A DNA stretch of 64,000 bases from Sporolactobacillus kofuensis. GTDB lineage: Bacteria; Bacillota; Bacilli; Bacillales; Sporolactobacillaceae. This document shows, one piece after another, positions 53,337 to 62,030 of this stretch. Below the pieces are notes generated by a model that saw nothing but the letters and a program-made list of their open reading frames with translations, was not told where the DNA came from and made no database searches. Each line of letters starts with the position of its first letter. The first letter of the stretch is position 1. The stretch lies in NCBI RefSeq assembly GCF_042660205.1, contig NZ_JBHSTQ010000003.1, positions 124,001-188,000 on the forward strand. The letters are read 5' to 3'. Both the position numbers and the translations under genes were made by a program.

Positions 53337-54488
53337 TTAATCCCTCAGATCTTCAATCATAAAAGCAAGGAGTAAGTTAGTTTTCACAAATGGCCGACAC
53401 AGATCTGCGCCAAGAATCGATTCGATTTTTTTCACTTTATAAAGAACTGTATTTCGATGAATGAATTCTCGATGTGCGATATTTGCCGTTCTCCCATCCT
53501 CTTCAAGGAAGACGCGCAAGAACGGAACGTAATCTGTCTCGTGTATTTGATCATACCGACTTAATAAGCCCAGGTATTTCTGATAATGACGTTCGAGAAC
53601 ACGACGATCGTGTACATCCATGAGCATTTGATACGCGCCAAGTTCGCTAAATTCATAGACACCAAGATTTGGATGGCGTCTAGCGAGACGAATCACCGTC
53701 AGCGCTTCTTGATAACTTTTCGCAGTTTCCATTAACGTGTACGCATGCCCTGATCCAACCAACACTTGAGCACTTCCGGGTTTCTTTCTATTTTTTTCGT
53801 TGATCTTTCGCACGATCTTCGAAAGTGACACATCCGTTCCACTTATAGGCTCAACTAAGTAGATCATCTGATGCTCTTCCCGAATCGATGCAAGTAGCTT
53901 ATATTTTTTCGAAAATTCTCCTTCTATTATATAAGTGAGTGCAGGCGGAATGCTCTGATCCGTACCAAGCGTACACACAACAATTGCAAACGATCCATCT
54001 ATTTTTATGTTTAATTGTGTAAACGCATGAGCAACATCATCACTCGAAACATGATGATATAGGAGCTTCGCTAGTGCATCTTTCGTTTGCGTATGCGTCT
54101 GCTCCGCCATGGCCAGATACTGCACGGTGATTTTCACAAAATCAGCCACCCTGTACACCCATGGCATTTCAAAGACCGGAAACTGATGCACATCTGCAAA
54201 TCGTATCACCTGATCCGGAATCCGAGGAATGTATGGACCAACATTAAGAATAATACCGGATGCATGGCGATCAAATGCCTGCCGCACCATCGCAATGACC
54301 TTCTGCTCATCCCTTCCCATATTAATCCCCGTTGTCACGAGCAACTCATTTTCTTTAAAAAATTCAATTAATCGGTCACTTTCCATGACATTAACGCCGG
54401 TAATCGGCCGACTAATGCCCTCTTTCCCGGCTACAAGTTTAATTGGTGCAAGTTCAGGCAACGCAAACACATGATTCAGTGTGATCAT
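53337..54488 (-). CDS. PucR-family transcriptional regulator
   Basis: 383 aa. N-terminal PucR domain (about 1-125: LNHVFALPELAPIKLVAGKEGISRPITGVNVMES, quoted in part as ALPELAPIKLVAG), a GGDEF-like middle, and a C-terminal PucR helix-turn-helix (about 320-380: HREFIHRNTVLYKVKKIE). PucR proteins activate purine or ureide catabolism in Bacillus. It is the first gene upstream of the cluster on the same strand, 118 bp before the aminotransferase. ATG 54488 behind GGAGG. Confidence 0.9.
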   Translation of the reverse strand: MITLNHVFALPELAPIKLVAGKEGISRPITGVNVMESDRLIEFFKENELLVTTGINMGRDEQKVIAMVRQAFDRHASGIILNVGPYIPRIPDQVIRFADVHQFPVFEMPWVYRVADFVKITVQYLAMAEQTHTQTKDALAKLLYHHVSSDDVAHAFTQLNIKIDGSFAIVVCTLGTDQSIPPALTYIIEGEFSKKYKLLASIREEHQMIYLVEPISGTDVSLSKIVRKINEKNRKKPGSAQVLVGSGHAYTLMETAKSYQEALTVIRLARRHPNLGVYEFSELGAYQMLMDVHDRRVLERHYQKYLGLLSRYDQIHETDYVPFLRVFLEEDGRTANIAHREFIHRNTVLYKVKKIESILGADLCRPFVKTNLLLAFMIEDLRD

Positions 54489-54592
54489 CACATACCTCCA
54501 TGGAACCAAGTTCAACAAAATCATCAGTGATTAAAGGGAAGTAATACCATGAAAGGTATCCAAGATTTTAGAAATAAATAAAAAGCAATAAA

Positions 54593-54621
54593 ACCATATT
54601 CATATGTTTGAATTGTGCCAA
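54593..54621 (-). promoter_or_regulatory. Putative promoter of pucR
   Basis: On the minus strand TTGGCA (54616-54621), 17 bp, TATGGT (54593-54598), about 105 bp before the pucR start. The rest of 54489-54735 shows nothing else. Confidence 0.5.
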
Positions 54622-54734
54622 TGTTGTCACATATTAATAGTTTCACTATAAAGCGATCCCTTGACAATGTCTAATTTCAGCAGGGTAAAAAATGGGGAAT
54701 GATTGATCCTTACTTACGAAAACATCACATCCAT

Positions 54735-54780
54735 CAAAAAAAGCTGCCCCATCAGTTAACGAAGTAACTAATGGACCAGC
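54735..54780 (-). terminator. Terminator of the acid-sugar operon
   Basis: On the minus strand GCTGGTCCATTAGTTAC pairs, with a few mismatches, with GTTAACTGATGGGGCAGC over a 3-nt loop, then seven or eight T. Follows gntP. Confidence 0.85.
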
Positions 54781-54798
54781 ATAATTATTTTTATTTAT

Positions 54799-54812
54799 AG
54801 TAAGCGTTTACA
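54799..54812. promoter_or_regulatory. cre-like box over the gntP stop codon
   Basis: AGTAAGCGTTTACA, 13 of 14 to the CcpA consensus and nearly palindromic, spans the last codons and the stop of gntP. Not near a promoter of a following gene (pucR starts about 310 bp further). Confidence 0.5.
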
Positions 54813-56127
54813 CAAACATGTTTAATATGAGCACCCCAGCCAGGCCAACGAGCGAAAGAATAGTCACCATAACCGACCAGGTTTTTAGTGTCTTTCCGAT
54901 CGAGAGATTAAAATATTCTTTATAAATCCAGAATCCTGCATCATTTACATGAGAGAATGTAATACTGCCGGCTCCGGTAGCAATCACCATGAGTTCCGGA
55001 CTAACATGAGTCATCGCAACGAGTGGAGCAGATATGCCTGCTGCCGTTAACCCCGCTACGGTCGCCGAACCTAGGGAAATACGCAGAATGGCAGCGATAA
55101 GCCAAGTCAATAGAAGCGGTGATAGTGTACTCCCTTGCATGATGTGAGCGATATATTTATCGACTCCGCTATCGATAATCACCTGTTTTAATGCACCGCC
55201 ACCACCAATAATAAGTAGAATCATACTAATTGATGTAATTGCCGACGGTACTGATTTCATCACTTCTTGTAACTTCATGCCCCTGAAAATGCCAAGTGTA
55301 AAGAAAGCAATAATAACTGAAATCAGTAAAGCGATTGATGGTTCACCGAAAAAGGTCACTGTGCTCAAGAGTGGTGATTTCGGGAAAAAGATTTCTACTA
55401 AAGCTTGAACAGACATTAAAATGACCGGAACAATAGCCGTAAATAGGCTGATCGAGAAACTCGGCATTTCTTCCTCTGTGAACTGTTTCGGATTAAAAAG
55501 TGCCTTTGGAATTTCAGCATGTAAATCTTTCATCTTAAATAGTTTTGTAAAAAGCGGTCCACCTGCAATAACCGCAGGTATCGCTAGAATAATGCCATAT
55601 AATAATGTTTTGCCAAGATTGGCATGAAAAACTGAAGCGATTGCTGTTGGTCCTGGGTGTGGTGGCAAGAAACCATGAACCGTGATTAACGCCGCTACAA
55701 TGGGCATCCCAACATAGAGAATCGGTAATCCAGCTTCGATGGCAATTGTAAAAGCAAGTGGAATTAAGATTACAAAACCTACTTCGTAAAAAAGTGCAAT
55801 ACCGACAATAAATCCGGTGAGTACCGCTGCCCATTGTACATATTTTTTCCCAAATCGATTAATCAGAGTGATCGCAATGCGATGCGCAGCACCCGAGTCT
55901 GCCATCAATTTACCGAGGATCGCACCAAAACCAAGCACCATCGCTAGGTTTCCCAAAGTACTTCCCAGACCGGTTTTAACCGAAGTGATCGCGTCAATCG
56001 GTGCCATTCCCTCCATAATACCTACAACAACAGATACCAGTACTAACGAAATAAAAGCGTTTACTTTCAATACAATCATCAATAATAGCAACAAAGCAAC
56101 TCCAATACAGACAATAACGATCGGCAT
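54808..56127 (-). CDS. GntP-family gluconate/sugar-acid:H+ symporter
   Basis: 439 aa with about 12-14 membrane helices. The family signature is seen at LITVHGFLPPHPGPTAIASVFHANLGKTLLYG (quoted in part as GFLPPHPGPTA). Members carry gluconate, idonate, glycerate or threonate-type acids. As last gene of garR-like/DUF1537/aldolase/gntP it should import the acid sugar degraded by the other three. ATG follows AGGAGGAAG. Confidence 0.93.
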   Translation of the reverse strand: MPIVIVCIGVALLLLLMIVLKVNAFISLVLVSVVVGIMEGMAPIDAITSVKTGLGSTLGNLAMVLGFGAILGKLMADSGAAHRIAITLINRFGKKYVQWAAVLTGFIVGIALFYEVGFVILIPLAFTIAIEAGLPILYVGMPIVAALITVHGFLPPHPGPTAIASVFHANLGKTLLYGIILAIPAVIAGGPLFTKLFKMKDLHAEIPKALFNPKQFTEEEMPSFSISLFTAIVPVILMSVQALVEIFFPKSPLLSTVTFFGEPSIALLISVIIAFFTLGIFRGMKLQEVMKSVPSAITSISMILLIIGGGGALKQVIIDSGVDKYIAHIMQGSTLSPLLLTWLIAAILRISLGSATVAGLTAAGISAPLVAMTHVSPELMVIATGAGSITFSHVNDAGFWIYKEYFNLSIGKTLKTWSVMVTILSLVGLAGVLILNMFV

Positions 56128-56201
56128 GATGTTCTTCCTCCTATTTCTGAATAAGGTTCAGCAAATACTGTGCACAACATGAGCCCTAAGCATCAGATTC
56201 T

Positions 56202-57041
56202 TTAGGAAACGTTTGCAAATAGGCGTATAAACTTTCTCATTGCCAGCTCTGCTGCAATCTGCATTTTCGAAGTATGTGTCGATAAATGTGCAGTTGAATG
56301 CGTCTCAAAAGAGTTTTGCAAACTACGTACCGCTGCAATGGATATTTCTGTATTGACATTGATCTTTGTAATGCCACGTTGAATTGCCTCACGAATAACC
56401 GCATCAGGTGTGCCGGATCCCCCATGAAGAACCAATGGAACGGATACAGATTCACGGATTGCACTTAATCGCGCCAAATCAATATGCGGTTCCCCTTGAT
56501 ACATACCGTGAACGGTGCCGATTGCTGCAGCAAGAAAGTCGATTCCTGTACGTTCTACAAATTGTTGAGCATCGTGTGGATCAGTGAGCACTCCCTCCCC
56601 CTCTGCTTCATCGGAGTAGCTTCCTCTCTTCAAGGAACCAACCTCTCCCTCAACAGAAACACCCACCAGATGAGCCAATTCAGCGATTTCCTTTGTCTTG
56701 ATGATATTTTCTTCCAAATTATATTTTGAACCGTCATACATCACCGATGTGAATCCACAACGAATGGCTTCAATAATTGATGATTTGTGCTCCGCATGAT
56801 CCAGATGCAGAGCAACAGGTAGGTTTGTCTTTGCTGCCAATGTCTTAACCATGGCCGAGAAAGCATCCATTCGGACAATGGGCAAGTAGCGTTCACCTAA
56901 TGCGAGAATGATCGGTTGCCTCTCTTCTTCTGCTGCACGAAATGCAGCTTGGACAGTCTCCATATTGTATACATTAAAAGCAGCGATCGCTCGCTTTTCT
57001 TTCTGCGCTACTTGCAACAATTCTAATGTATTGACGAGCAT
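56202..57041 (-). CDS. Class II (zinc) ketose-bisphosphate aldolase family protein
   Basis: 279 aa, FbaA/GatY/KbaY family. Zinc and catalytic motifs: ALHLDHAEH (catalytic Asp and first His), VSVEGEVGSLKRG, AAAIGTVHGMY (His) and VLHGGSGTP (His), with the phosphate-binding INVNTEI. It cleaves a ketose phosphate giving dihydroxyacetone phosphate in known members. In this operon, after a DUF1537 kinase, the substrate is probably a phosphorylated sugar acid, but I cannot name it. ATG 57041 follows AGGAGGATC. Confidence 0.9.
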   Translation of the reverse strand: MLVNTLELLQVAQKEKRAIAAFNVYNMETVQAAFRAAEEERQPIILALGERYLPIVRMDAFSAMVKTLAAKTNLPVALHLDHAEHKSSIIEAIRCGFTSVMYDGSKYNLEENIIKTKEIAELAHLVGVSVEGEVGSLKRGSYSDEAEGEGVLTDPHDAQQFVERTGIDFLAAAIGTVHGMYQGEPHIDLARLSAIRESVSVPLVLHGGSGTPDAVIREAIQRGITKINVNTEISIAAVRSLQNSFETHSTAHLSTHTSKMQIAAELAMRKFIRLFANVS

Positions 57042-57083
57042 CAATGATCCTCCTATCGCACCATCACATAGATGGAGATGTGT

Positions 57084-58538
57084 TTATGATGAAAATTCTG
57101 TTTTTTGTTTCTCTAAAATATCCACAGCTTCTCGAAGTGCCGAAGTAGTTCCAACATTCCCAGGGAAGATGACATAGGAAATGCCAGGGTATTTACTTTC
57201 ACTACCGATTTGCCAAACAGGGATCCCTGGTAGAATTTGGCCAAGTACCTTTGCCTTTTTCACACCTAAACCTTTTGTACCAATATCGCTTGATGTGATA
57301 CCGCCTTTGGCGATCACATAACTTGGCTGAACCTTGAGATCGCGGACAATCCGTGTTACCGCGTTCGATATGCTTACGGATAATTTCAATTCCTCTTCCT
57401 TTTTCCCAGGCCCTAGATCAATGCGCTTTCTGCTCGTATACACAGTCACCGTTTGACCCTTTCTAATTTGCTCTTCACATTGATGAACGACGCGGCTTAG
57501 CTCCTGGTCTGCCGTTGAATCATTAATAATCAATTGAACGTCTAATTCAATAAAAGTAATATTTGGATTTTTTTTCAGTTCTTGGAGTTGATTCGTTGTC
57601 TTTTGAACATGAGAACCAACAATAATCAAACCGCCATGATCAGAATCATTAGGGCAAAGTTCTGAACTGGACAGAAGCGCGCGATCTGAAACACCGCCAA
57701 TCGCCTTAGGAAATGCTGCTGCGGTACGGAACAGAAAATTTTTCCCCGATTTTATTGCTCGGACAAAAGCAATCGCAGACACCAAGACATCTGACTGATC
57801 TACAGCATTAACTACAATTTTGTTGAAATTCTTCACTAAACAGAGTTGATTTGTCATTGAATCAATTGCCAGATTTCGAATTTGATCAAGAGAGAGATAC
57901 GTTGTTTCATCGGCCGTATAGTCACCGTTTGTCTTCTCCTCAATCCATTCACCTAAGTGAGAACTCTTGTAACCAAAAGTTCGATCTTTGGCAAATTCCG
58001 TCTCTCCTGCAGGTACGAGATCTTCTCCATATTGTACATAGTGAATATTGTTATAGGTGAGACGCCCACCCTCTTTGAAAAACGGCATGATCAATTCTCC
58101 ATCATAAGAGAGATCCGTCATTTTCTCGATCGTTTCTTTCAACACCTGAGTTTCTGTAGGGTAATGACCCCTCAATGTTGAATCTCCGCGACTAATGATG
58201 AGAAACGGCCGATTAAATTTCTTATAAGCGTTGACAATATGTTCAGCGATTTCCCTATGTGCACGAACAGTTTCCTCATGGGTAAATCCTCTGGAATTGG
58301 TCAGAATAAAAAACATTGAGTTTTCTTCCTGAAACCCTAGATCAATACTCTCTTGCGACCAATCCGTATATACCGAGACATCATGCACGGTTTGAACACC
58401 GGTCGGATCATCGTCGAGGACAACAATCTTAGGTGTAAAATCAGCGAGCTCTTTGTTCAACATGTGTTCTGCAAGTTCTTTATCAATAACAGGCAAACGG
58501 TTTAGGATATCCATAGTTAACATTTTCGAATCCACCAT
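57084..58538 (-). CDS. DUF1537 four-carbon acid-sugar kinase family protein
   Basis: 484 aa. N-terminal substrate domain with LDDDPTGVQTVHD, FILTNSRGF and SRGDSTLRGHYP; C-terminal nucleotide-binding domain with AKGGITSSDIG and the IFPGNVG segment. Studied members (OtnK, DtnK, LtnK types) phosphorylate 3-oxo-tetronate, D-threonate or related acids on the terminal hydroxyl. The ATG comes 3 bp after the garR-like stop, with GAAGGG upstream, so the two are coupled. Substrate specificity is not readable from sequence. Confidence 0.92.
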   Translation of the reverse strand: MVDSKMLTMDILNRLPVIDKELAEHMLNKELADFTPKIVVLDDDPTGVQTVHDVSVYTDWSQESIDLGFQEENSMFFILTNSRGFTHEETVRAHREIAEHIVNAYKKFNRPFLIISRGDSTLRGHYPTETQVLKETIEKMTDLSYDGELIMPFFKEGGRLTYNNIHYVQYGEDLVPAGETEFAKDRTFGYKSSHLGEWIEEKTNGDYTADETTYLSLDQIRNLAIDSMTNQLCLVKNFNKIVVNAVDQSDVLVSAIAFVRAIKSGKNFLFRTAAAFPKAIGGVSDRALLSSSELCPNDSDHGGLIIVGSHVQKTTNQLQELKKNPNITFIELDVQLIINDSTADQELSRVVHQCEEQIRKGQTVTVYTSRKRIDLGPGKKEEELKLSVSISNAVTRIVRDLKVQPSYVIAKGGITSSDIGTKGLGVKKAKVLGQILPGIPVWQIGSESKYPGISYVIFPGNVGTTSALREAVDILEKQKTEFSS

Positions 58539-58541
58539 CGA

Positions 58542-59462
58542 TCAACCCTTCTTCGCTACTAGTTTTTCATTGGTACGATTTACTGTTACGTTTGCTACTT
58601 TTTCGTAAAATTGTATGATGCCGCTGTGATCCAGATTGACCTTTCCATCAGCCTTTAGCGCATGAAAAATTTCTAAAAGTTGACTCGTCAACGGAAGCGG
58701 TACATCGAGATCATGTGACGTTGCGATAACATTAGTAATATCCTTCATATTGATCGCAATTTTTCCTCCGGGATTAAAATTGCGTTCGAGAATCATCGGC
58801 ACCTTTGCATCCAATACCGTACTACCCGCAAGGCCACCACGAATTGCTTCGTACATTTTTTCAATATTGATCCCAGCCTTTGCAGCAAGAACGAGTGCTT
58901 CAGACATTGCCGCAATATTTAAGTTAACGATGATTTGATTTGCTAGTTTTGCAGTTGAACCGCACCCTGTTCCACCAACTAATGTCACACTCGCTCCCAT
59001 GGCATCGAGAACATTGCGAACGCTTTCAAAAACAGTCTGATTACCACCAACCATAATTGCTAACGTACCATCAATCGCCTTTGGTTCACCGCCGCTCACC
59101 GGCGCATCCAGCATTTCAATCTTATGTTCAGCAAGTCCTTTTGCAATGTCTATTGATTCTGCCGGAGTAATCGAACTCATATCGATAACGATCGTTCCCG
59201 GTTGTGCACCCTCGATAATGCCATTTGATCCTAATGCAACCATTTTGACATGTTGCCCTTTTGGAAGCATAGTGATGATTACTTTACAATTTTCTGCGAC
59301 TTCTTTTGCAGAAGACGCAGCTGATGCGCCTAATTGTACCAATTCATCAACTGCCGAACGATTGAGATCGTGTACCATCAATGAATAATTTGCTCGAATC
59401 AGATTGCGTGCCATAGGTTTGCCCATGATTCCCAAACCGATAAAACCAATTGTTTTTTCCAT
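58542..59462 (-). CDS. Beta-hydroxyacid dehydrogenase, GarR-like (tartronate semialdehyde reductase type)
   Basis: 306 aa. Rossmann motif GFIGLGIMGKPMARNL, the family substrate motif DAPVSGGEPKAIDGTLAIMVGG, catalytic Lys in KLANQ, and AIRGGLAGSTVLDAK. These segments follow E. coli GarR (2-hydroxy-3-oxopropionate reductase) more closely than LtnD (YgbJ), which is the usual partner of DUF1537 kinases. It may reduce tartronate semialdehyde or oxidise a tetronate. ATG 59462 behind GGAGGTTAG. First gene of the operon, with cre and operators upstream. Confidence 0.88.
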   Translation of the reverse strand: MEKTIGFIGLGIMGKPMARNLIRANYSLMVHDLNRSAVDELVQLGASAASSAKEVAENCKVIITMLPKGQHVKMVALGSNGIIEGAQPGTIVIDMSSITPAESIDIAKGLAEHKIEMLDAPVSGGEPKAIDGTLAIMVGGNQTVFESVRNVLDAMGASVTLVGGTGCGSTAKLANQIIVNLNIAAMSEALVLAAKAGINIEKMYEAIRGGLAGSTVLDAKVPMILERNFNPGGKIAINMKDITNVIATSHDLDVPLPLTSQLLEIFHALKADGKVNLDHSGIIQFYEKVANVTVNRTNEKLVAKKG

Positions 59463-59503
59463 CCCACTAACCTCCAAATAGATTCATAGTTTCACAGAAC
59501 ATA

Positions 59504-59517
59504 TATAAGCGCTTTCA
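59504..59517. promoter_or_regulatory. cre box of the acid-sugar operon
   Basis: TATAAGCGCTTTCA, 13 of 14 to the CcpA consensus, 42 bp upstream of the garR-like start. Confidence 0.75.
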
Positions 59518-59535
59518 TTTATTATAAAAAAATAG

Positions 59536-59568
59536 TTGTATACAAATATCACTATTAATGTATACAAT
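59536..59568. promoter_or_regulatory. Pair of palindromic GntR-type operators
   Basis: TTGTATACAA (59536-59545) and ATGTATACAAT (59558-59568) share the core TGTATACA with centres 22 bp apart, i.e. on the same face of the helix. The core matches the known Bacillus GntR operator core TTGTATACAA. They lie between the divergent garR-like and GntR genes. Confidence 0.75.
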
Positions 59569-59734
59569 TTAATTCGTTCTGTATATTTCATTATATCCTC
59601 ATCTTTGTGTGATATCAATCATTTACTTTTTTATTTTTTTATATTTATCTAAGTAGGTATTATGGAATGTCATCACCACTTTGCTATAATTGGATAAGAT
59701 TTTACATACCACGGATTGGAAAAAGGTGACGCTC

Positions 59735-60364
59735 ATGCAGAATAACTCAGATGATTCCCAGCAGACTTCCGCTGCTTCAAAAGCCTATGAAGTGCTACGA
59801 GATATGATTTTAAACGGAGATCTCCCTAGCGGAGCACGAATTACAGAGGGTAAAATCGCAACGATGGTTGGGGTAAGTCGAACCCCGATCCGAGAGGCGA
59901 TTCAAAGGCTTGAACATGAGCATCTCATTGTCAATAAGATTGTCGTCAAACCAACAGAAACGGAATTACGTCATACCTTCCAAGTACGTATCTTGCTTGA
60001 AGGTTATTCCGCGCGTTGTGCCGCAATGTTCTTCACAGAAAAGGATTTTGAAAGCTTAGCTGAGTTCGTCAAAATCGGAAGGACAGGTTCATTAGATGAA
60101 ATCATGCGTGCCAACGAACAATTTCATGAGACAATTGTTCGTGCAAGTAATAATCCGATCATGATCGATATCATTGAAAGTATGAAATCAATCATTTATC
60201 TTTTTAGCCGCACTGTCGTCACCCGTGAACGCCCTTTTCTCATCGACGAGCATGAAACAATCTATGAGACAATTAAAGCTCATGATGCAGACAAAGCAGA
60301 ACAATTAATGAACCAGCATCTTCAGGCAGATCTCGATTTTTCCCTGCATTTTATTAATAATTAA
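59735..60364 (+). CDS. GntR/FCD-type transcriptional regulator of the acid-sugar operon
   Basis: 209 aa. Winged helix at about 20-80 (ITEGKIATMVGVSRTPIREAIQRLEHE, quoted in part as VGVSRTPIREAIQRLE), FCD effector domain behind it with the FHETIVRASNNP motif. Divergent from the garR-like gene, with two TGTATACA operators between them; most likely a repressor released by the pathway acid. ATG 59735 behind AAAGGTGACG; the in-frame ATG 15 codons upstream has no such site. Confidence 0.88.
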   Translation: MQNNSDDSQQTSAASKAYEVLRDMILNGDLPSGARITEGKIATMVGVSRTPIREAIQRLEHEHLIVNKIVVKPTETELRHTFQVRILLEGYSARCAAMFFTEKDFESLAEFVKIGRTGSLDEIMRANEQFHETIVRASNNPIMIDIIESMKSIIYLFSRTVVTRERPFLIDEHETIYETIKAHDADKAEQLMNQHLQADLDFSLHFINN

Positions 60365-60404
60365 AGAAGACCAACAGCACATCATGTCTGTGGTCTTCTT
60401 TTGC
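60364..60404 (+). terminator. Terminator of the GntR gene
   Basis: AAGAAGACC (60364-60372) pairs with GGTCTTCTT (60392-60400), helped by ACAG/CTGT inside, followed by TT. Confidence 0.8.
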
Positions 60405-60541
60405 ATACACTAATACACTAATCTACAAATCAATCAAAACCGAATTTATACCCCAAATCATTTGGTAATGATGAAAAATAACTGACTTAAGTATCCGATT
60501 ACTAATCGTAAACGTTCTTACAAGGACGTCCTATTATTCTT

Positions 60542-61261
60542 TTATGGAAGATCCAATTGGTTATGCAATAACTTATCTTCATTCTTTATTAAGTGCTCTA
60601 ATATATATTTTCGAGAATCATGTTCATCATGTTTCCTCAGAGCATTAATAATTTGTACGTGTTCTTCTTGAGCTATCTTGAAATAATGATAAGACATACT
60701 CTTTGATTGTTGTTTGGTAATCTTAACCGCTTCTTTAAAATACATAGCCATCATTTCAAACATTTTTTCATAAATCGTATTGTGTGATGCAAGTATAATT
60801 AAGTTATGGAAGAGAAAATCCTCATCAATACCTAATTTACCTTGTTCATTTGCTAAAATCAGTTGACTGTTTGCTTCTTCAATAGCTAGTAATTCCTCAT
60901 TTGTGATTCTTTTCGATGCAAGCGCTGTACCTTCTACTTCAATTCCTCGTCTAAATTCAAGAATTTCTAATAAAGACTGCTTCCCCATGATCAATTTATT
61001 TGTCACTTCATCAAGCATGATTGATCCATTAATTTCTTTGACAACACTTCCCACTCCTGGGCGTTTTTCTATAATTTCTTTAGCAGCCAGTACACTTAAA
61101 GCTTCTCTTACGACAGTCTTACTTACATTAAAATCTGCAGCAAGAACATTTTCAGAAGGCAGTTTATCACCTGGCTTTAAATTCTCTCTCTGGATAAAGT
61201 CAACGATTTGCGTTACAATTTCTTCGTATAAATTTTTCTTATTAATTATTTTAAACGACAT
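60542..61261 (-). CDS. GntR/FadR-type regulator with FCD domain
   Basis: 239 aa. Winged helix at about 10-75 (LPSENVLAADFNVSKTVVREALSVLAAKEII, quoted in part as FNVSKTVVREALSVLAAKE), then an FCD domain with the metal-site motif DEDFLFHNLI and later His residues in HYFKIAQEEHVQI. ATG 61261 is chosen from the match to other GntR N-termini; its ribosome binding site (GAGAGTAG) is weak. Divergent from a second GntR gene only 70 bp away; either may control the amidase/peptide-transport genes next door. Confidence 0.85.
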   Translation of the reverse strand: MSFKIINKKNLYEEIVTQIVDFIQRENLKPGDKLPSENVLAADFNVSKTVVREALSVLAAKEIIEKRPGVGSVVKEINGSIMLDEVTNKLIMGKQSLLEILEFRRGIEVEGTALASKRITNEELLAIEEANSQLILANEQGKLGIDEDFLFHNLIILASHNTIYEKMFEMMAMYFKEAVKITKQQSKSMSYHYFKIAQEEHVQIINALRKHDEHDSRKYILEHLIKNEDKLLHNQLDLP

Positions 61262-61331
61262 TATTTCACTACTCTCTATGGTTGTCGTAAACGATTTGAT
61301 CGAGCACACTTTAATGCTTAGGAGCGGGAAC

Positions 61332-61982
61332 GTGGACGAAAATAACTTCACTGTACATCGTCAAGATAGAGTATTTGAACAAGTTGCAAAACAAATCATT
61401 CATTTTATAAAAAGTAACAGTCTAAAACCTGGTAATAAACTTCCTGCAGAACGTCAGCTTTGCCAATTACTAGGTGTAAGCCGCTCCTCAATACGAGAAA
61501 GTATTAAAATTCTTGAGTTGTTAGGCTACGTTACTTCCAAACAAGGTGGAGGTACCTTTGTTAATGCTCCACCTCTTTATATTATCCCTGGCAATACACT
61601 TCATTTTAAAATAGACCACTCTGAATTAATTTCTTACTACAGTGTATTTCTCATGTGTTCAATGAAAATTGTATTACAGTCCTTAACCGATCATTCAACA
61701 TCTCAAGAAACAAAACTGTACGTTGATGATGAAGAATCCAGTTATTGCATGCATCCCTTTTTCAATTCATTCATTAATTGGATCCACACGCTAATTAATA
61801 ATAATGACAATATTCGTTTTCAAGATTTGTGGTCCTCAACGTGTATATTTTTACAGCACCATCAATACTTTGATAATTTACCTGAAGTCGACACTCAAGA
61901 GCTTCAATTATTTCTATCAGCATATCATCAAAAAGATTCTGCTGCACTATTTCTTTTATTTGAAAACCTAGACTTTAAATGA
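61332..61982 (+). CDS. GntR-type regulator with unusual C-terminal domain
   Basis: 216 aa. The first 75 residues are a normal GntR winged helix (LPAERQLCQLLGVSRSSIRESIKILELLGYV, quoted in part as LLGVSRSSIRESIKILELL). The rest (about 80-216) lacks the D-x3-H and His pattern of FCD domains and is rich in Ser, His and Leu, so the effector domain is degenerate or of another kind. Start is GTG 61332 behind AGGAGCGGGAAC; the open frame upstream on this strand is only the antisense of the neighbouring regulator. Confidence 0.75.
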   Translation: MDENNFTVHRQDRVFEQVAKQIIHFIKSNSLKPGNKLPAERQLCQLLGVSRSSIRESIKILELLGYVTSKQGGGTFVNAPPLYIIPGNTLHFKIDHSELISYYSVFLMCSMKIVLQSLTDHSTSQETKLYVDDEESSYCMHPFFNSFINWIHTLINNNDNIRFQDLWSSTCIFLQHHQYFDNLPEVDTQELQLFLSAYHQKDSAALFLLFENLDFK

Positions 61983-62030
61983 TCATAACATTTGTTGAAT
62001 ACCTTTTATGCAGCAGAAATCACATAGCGA

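Noticed and set aside
60903..61331. N-terminal extension of the plus-strand GntR gene
   Set aside because: This is the antisense of the minus-strand regulator; the GntR homology and a ribosome binding site begin at 61332.
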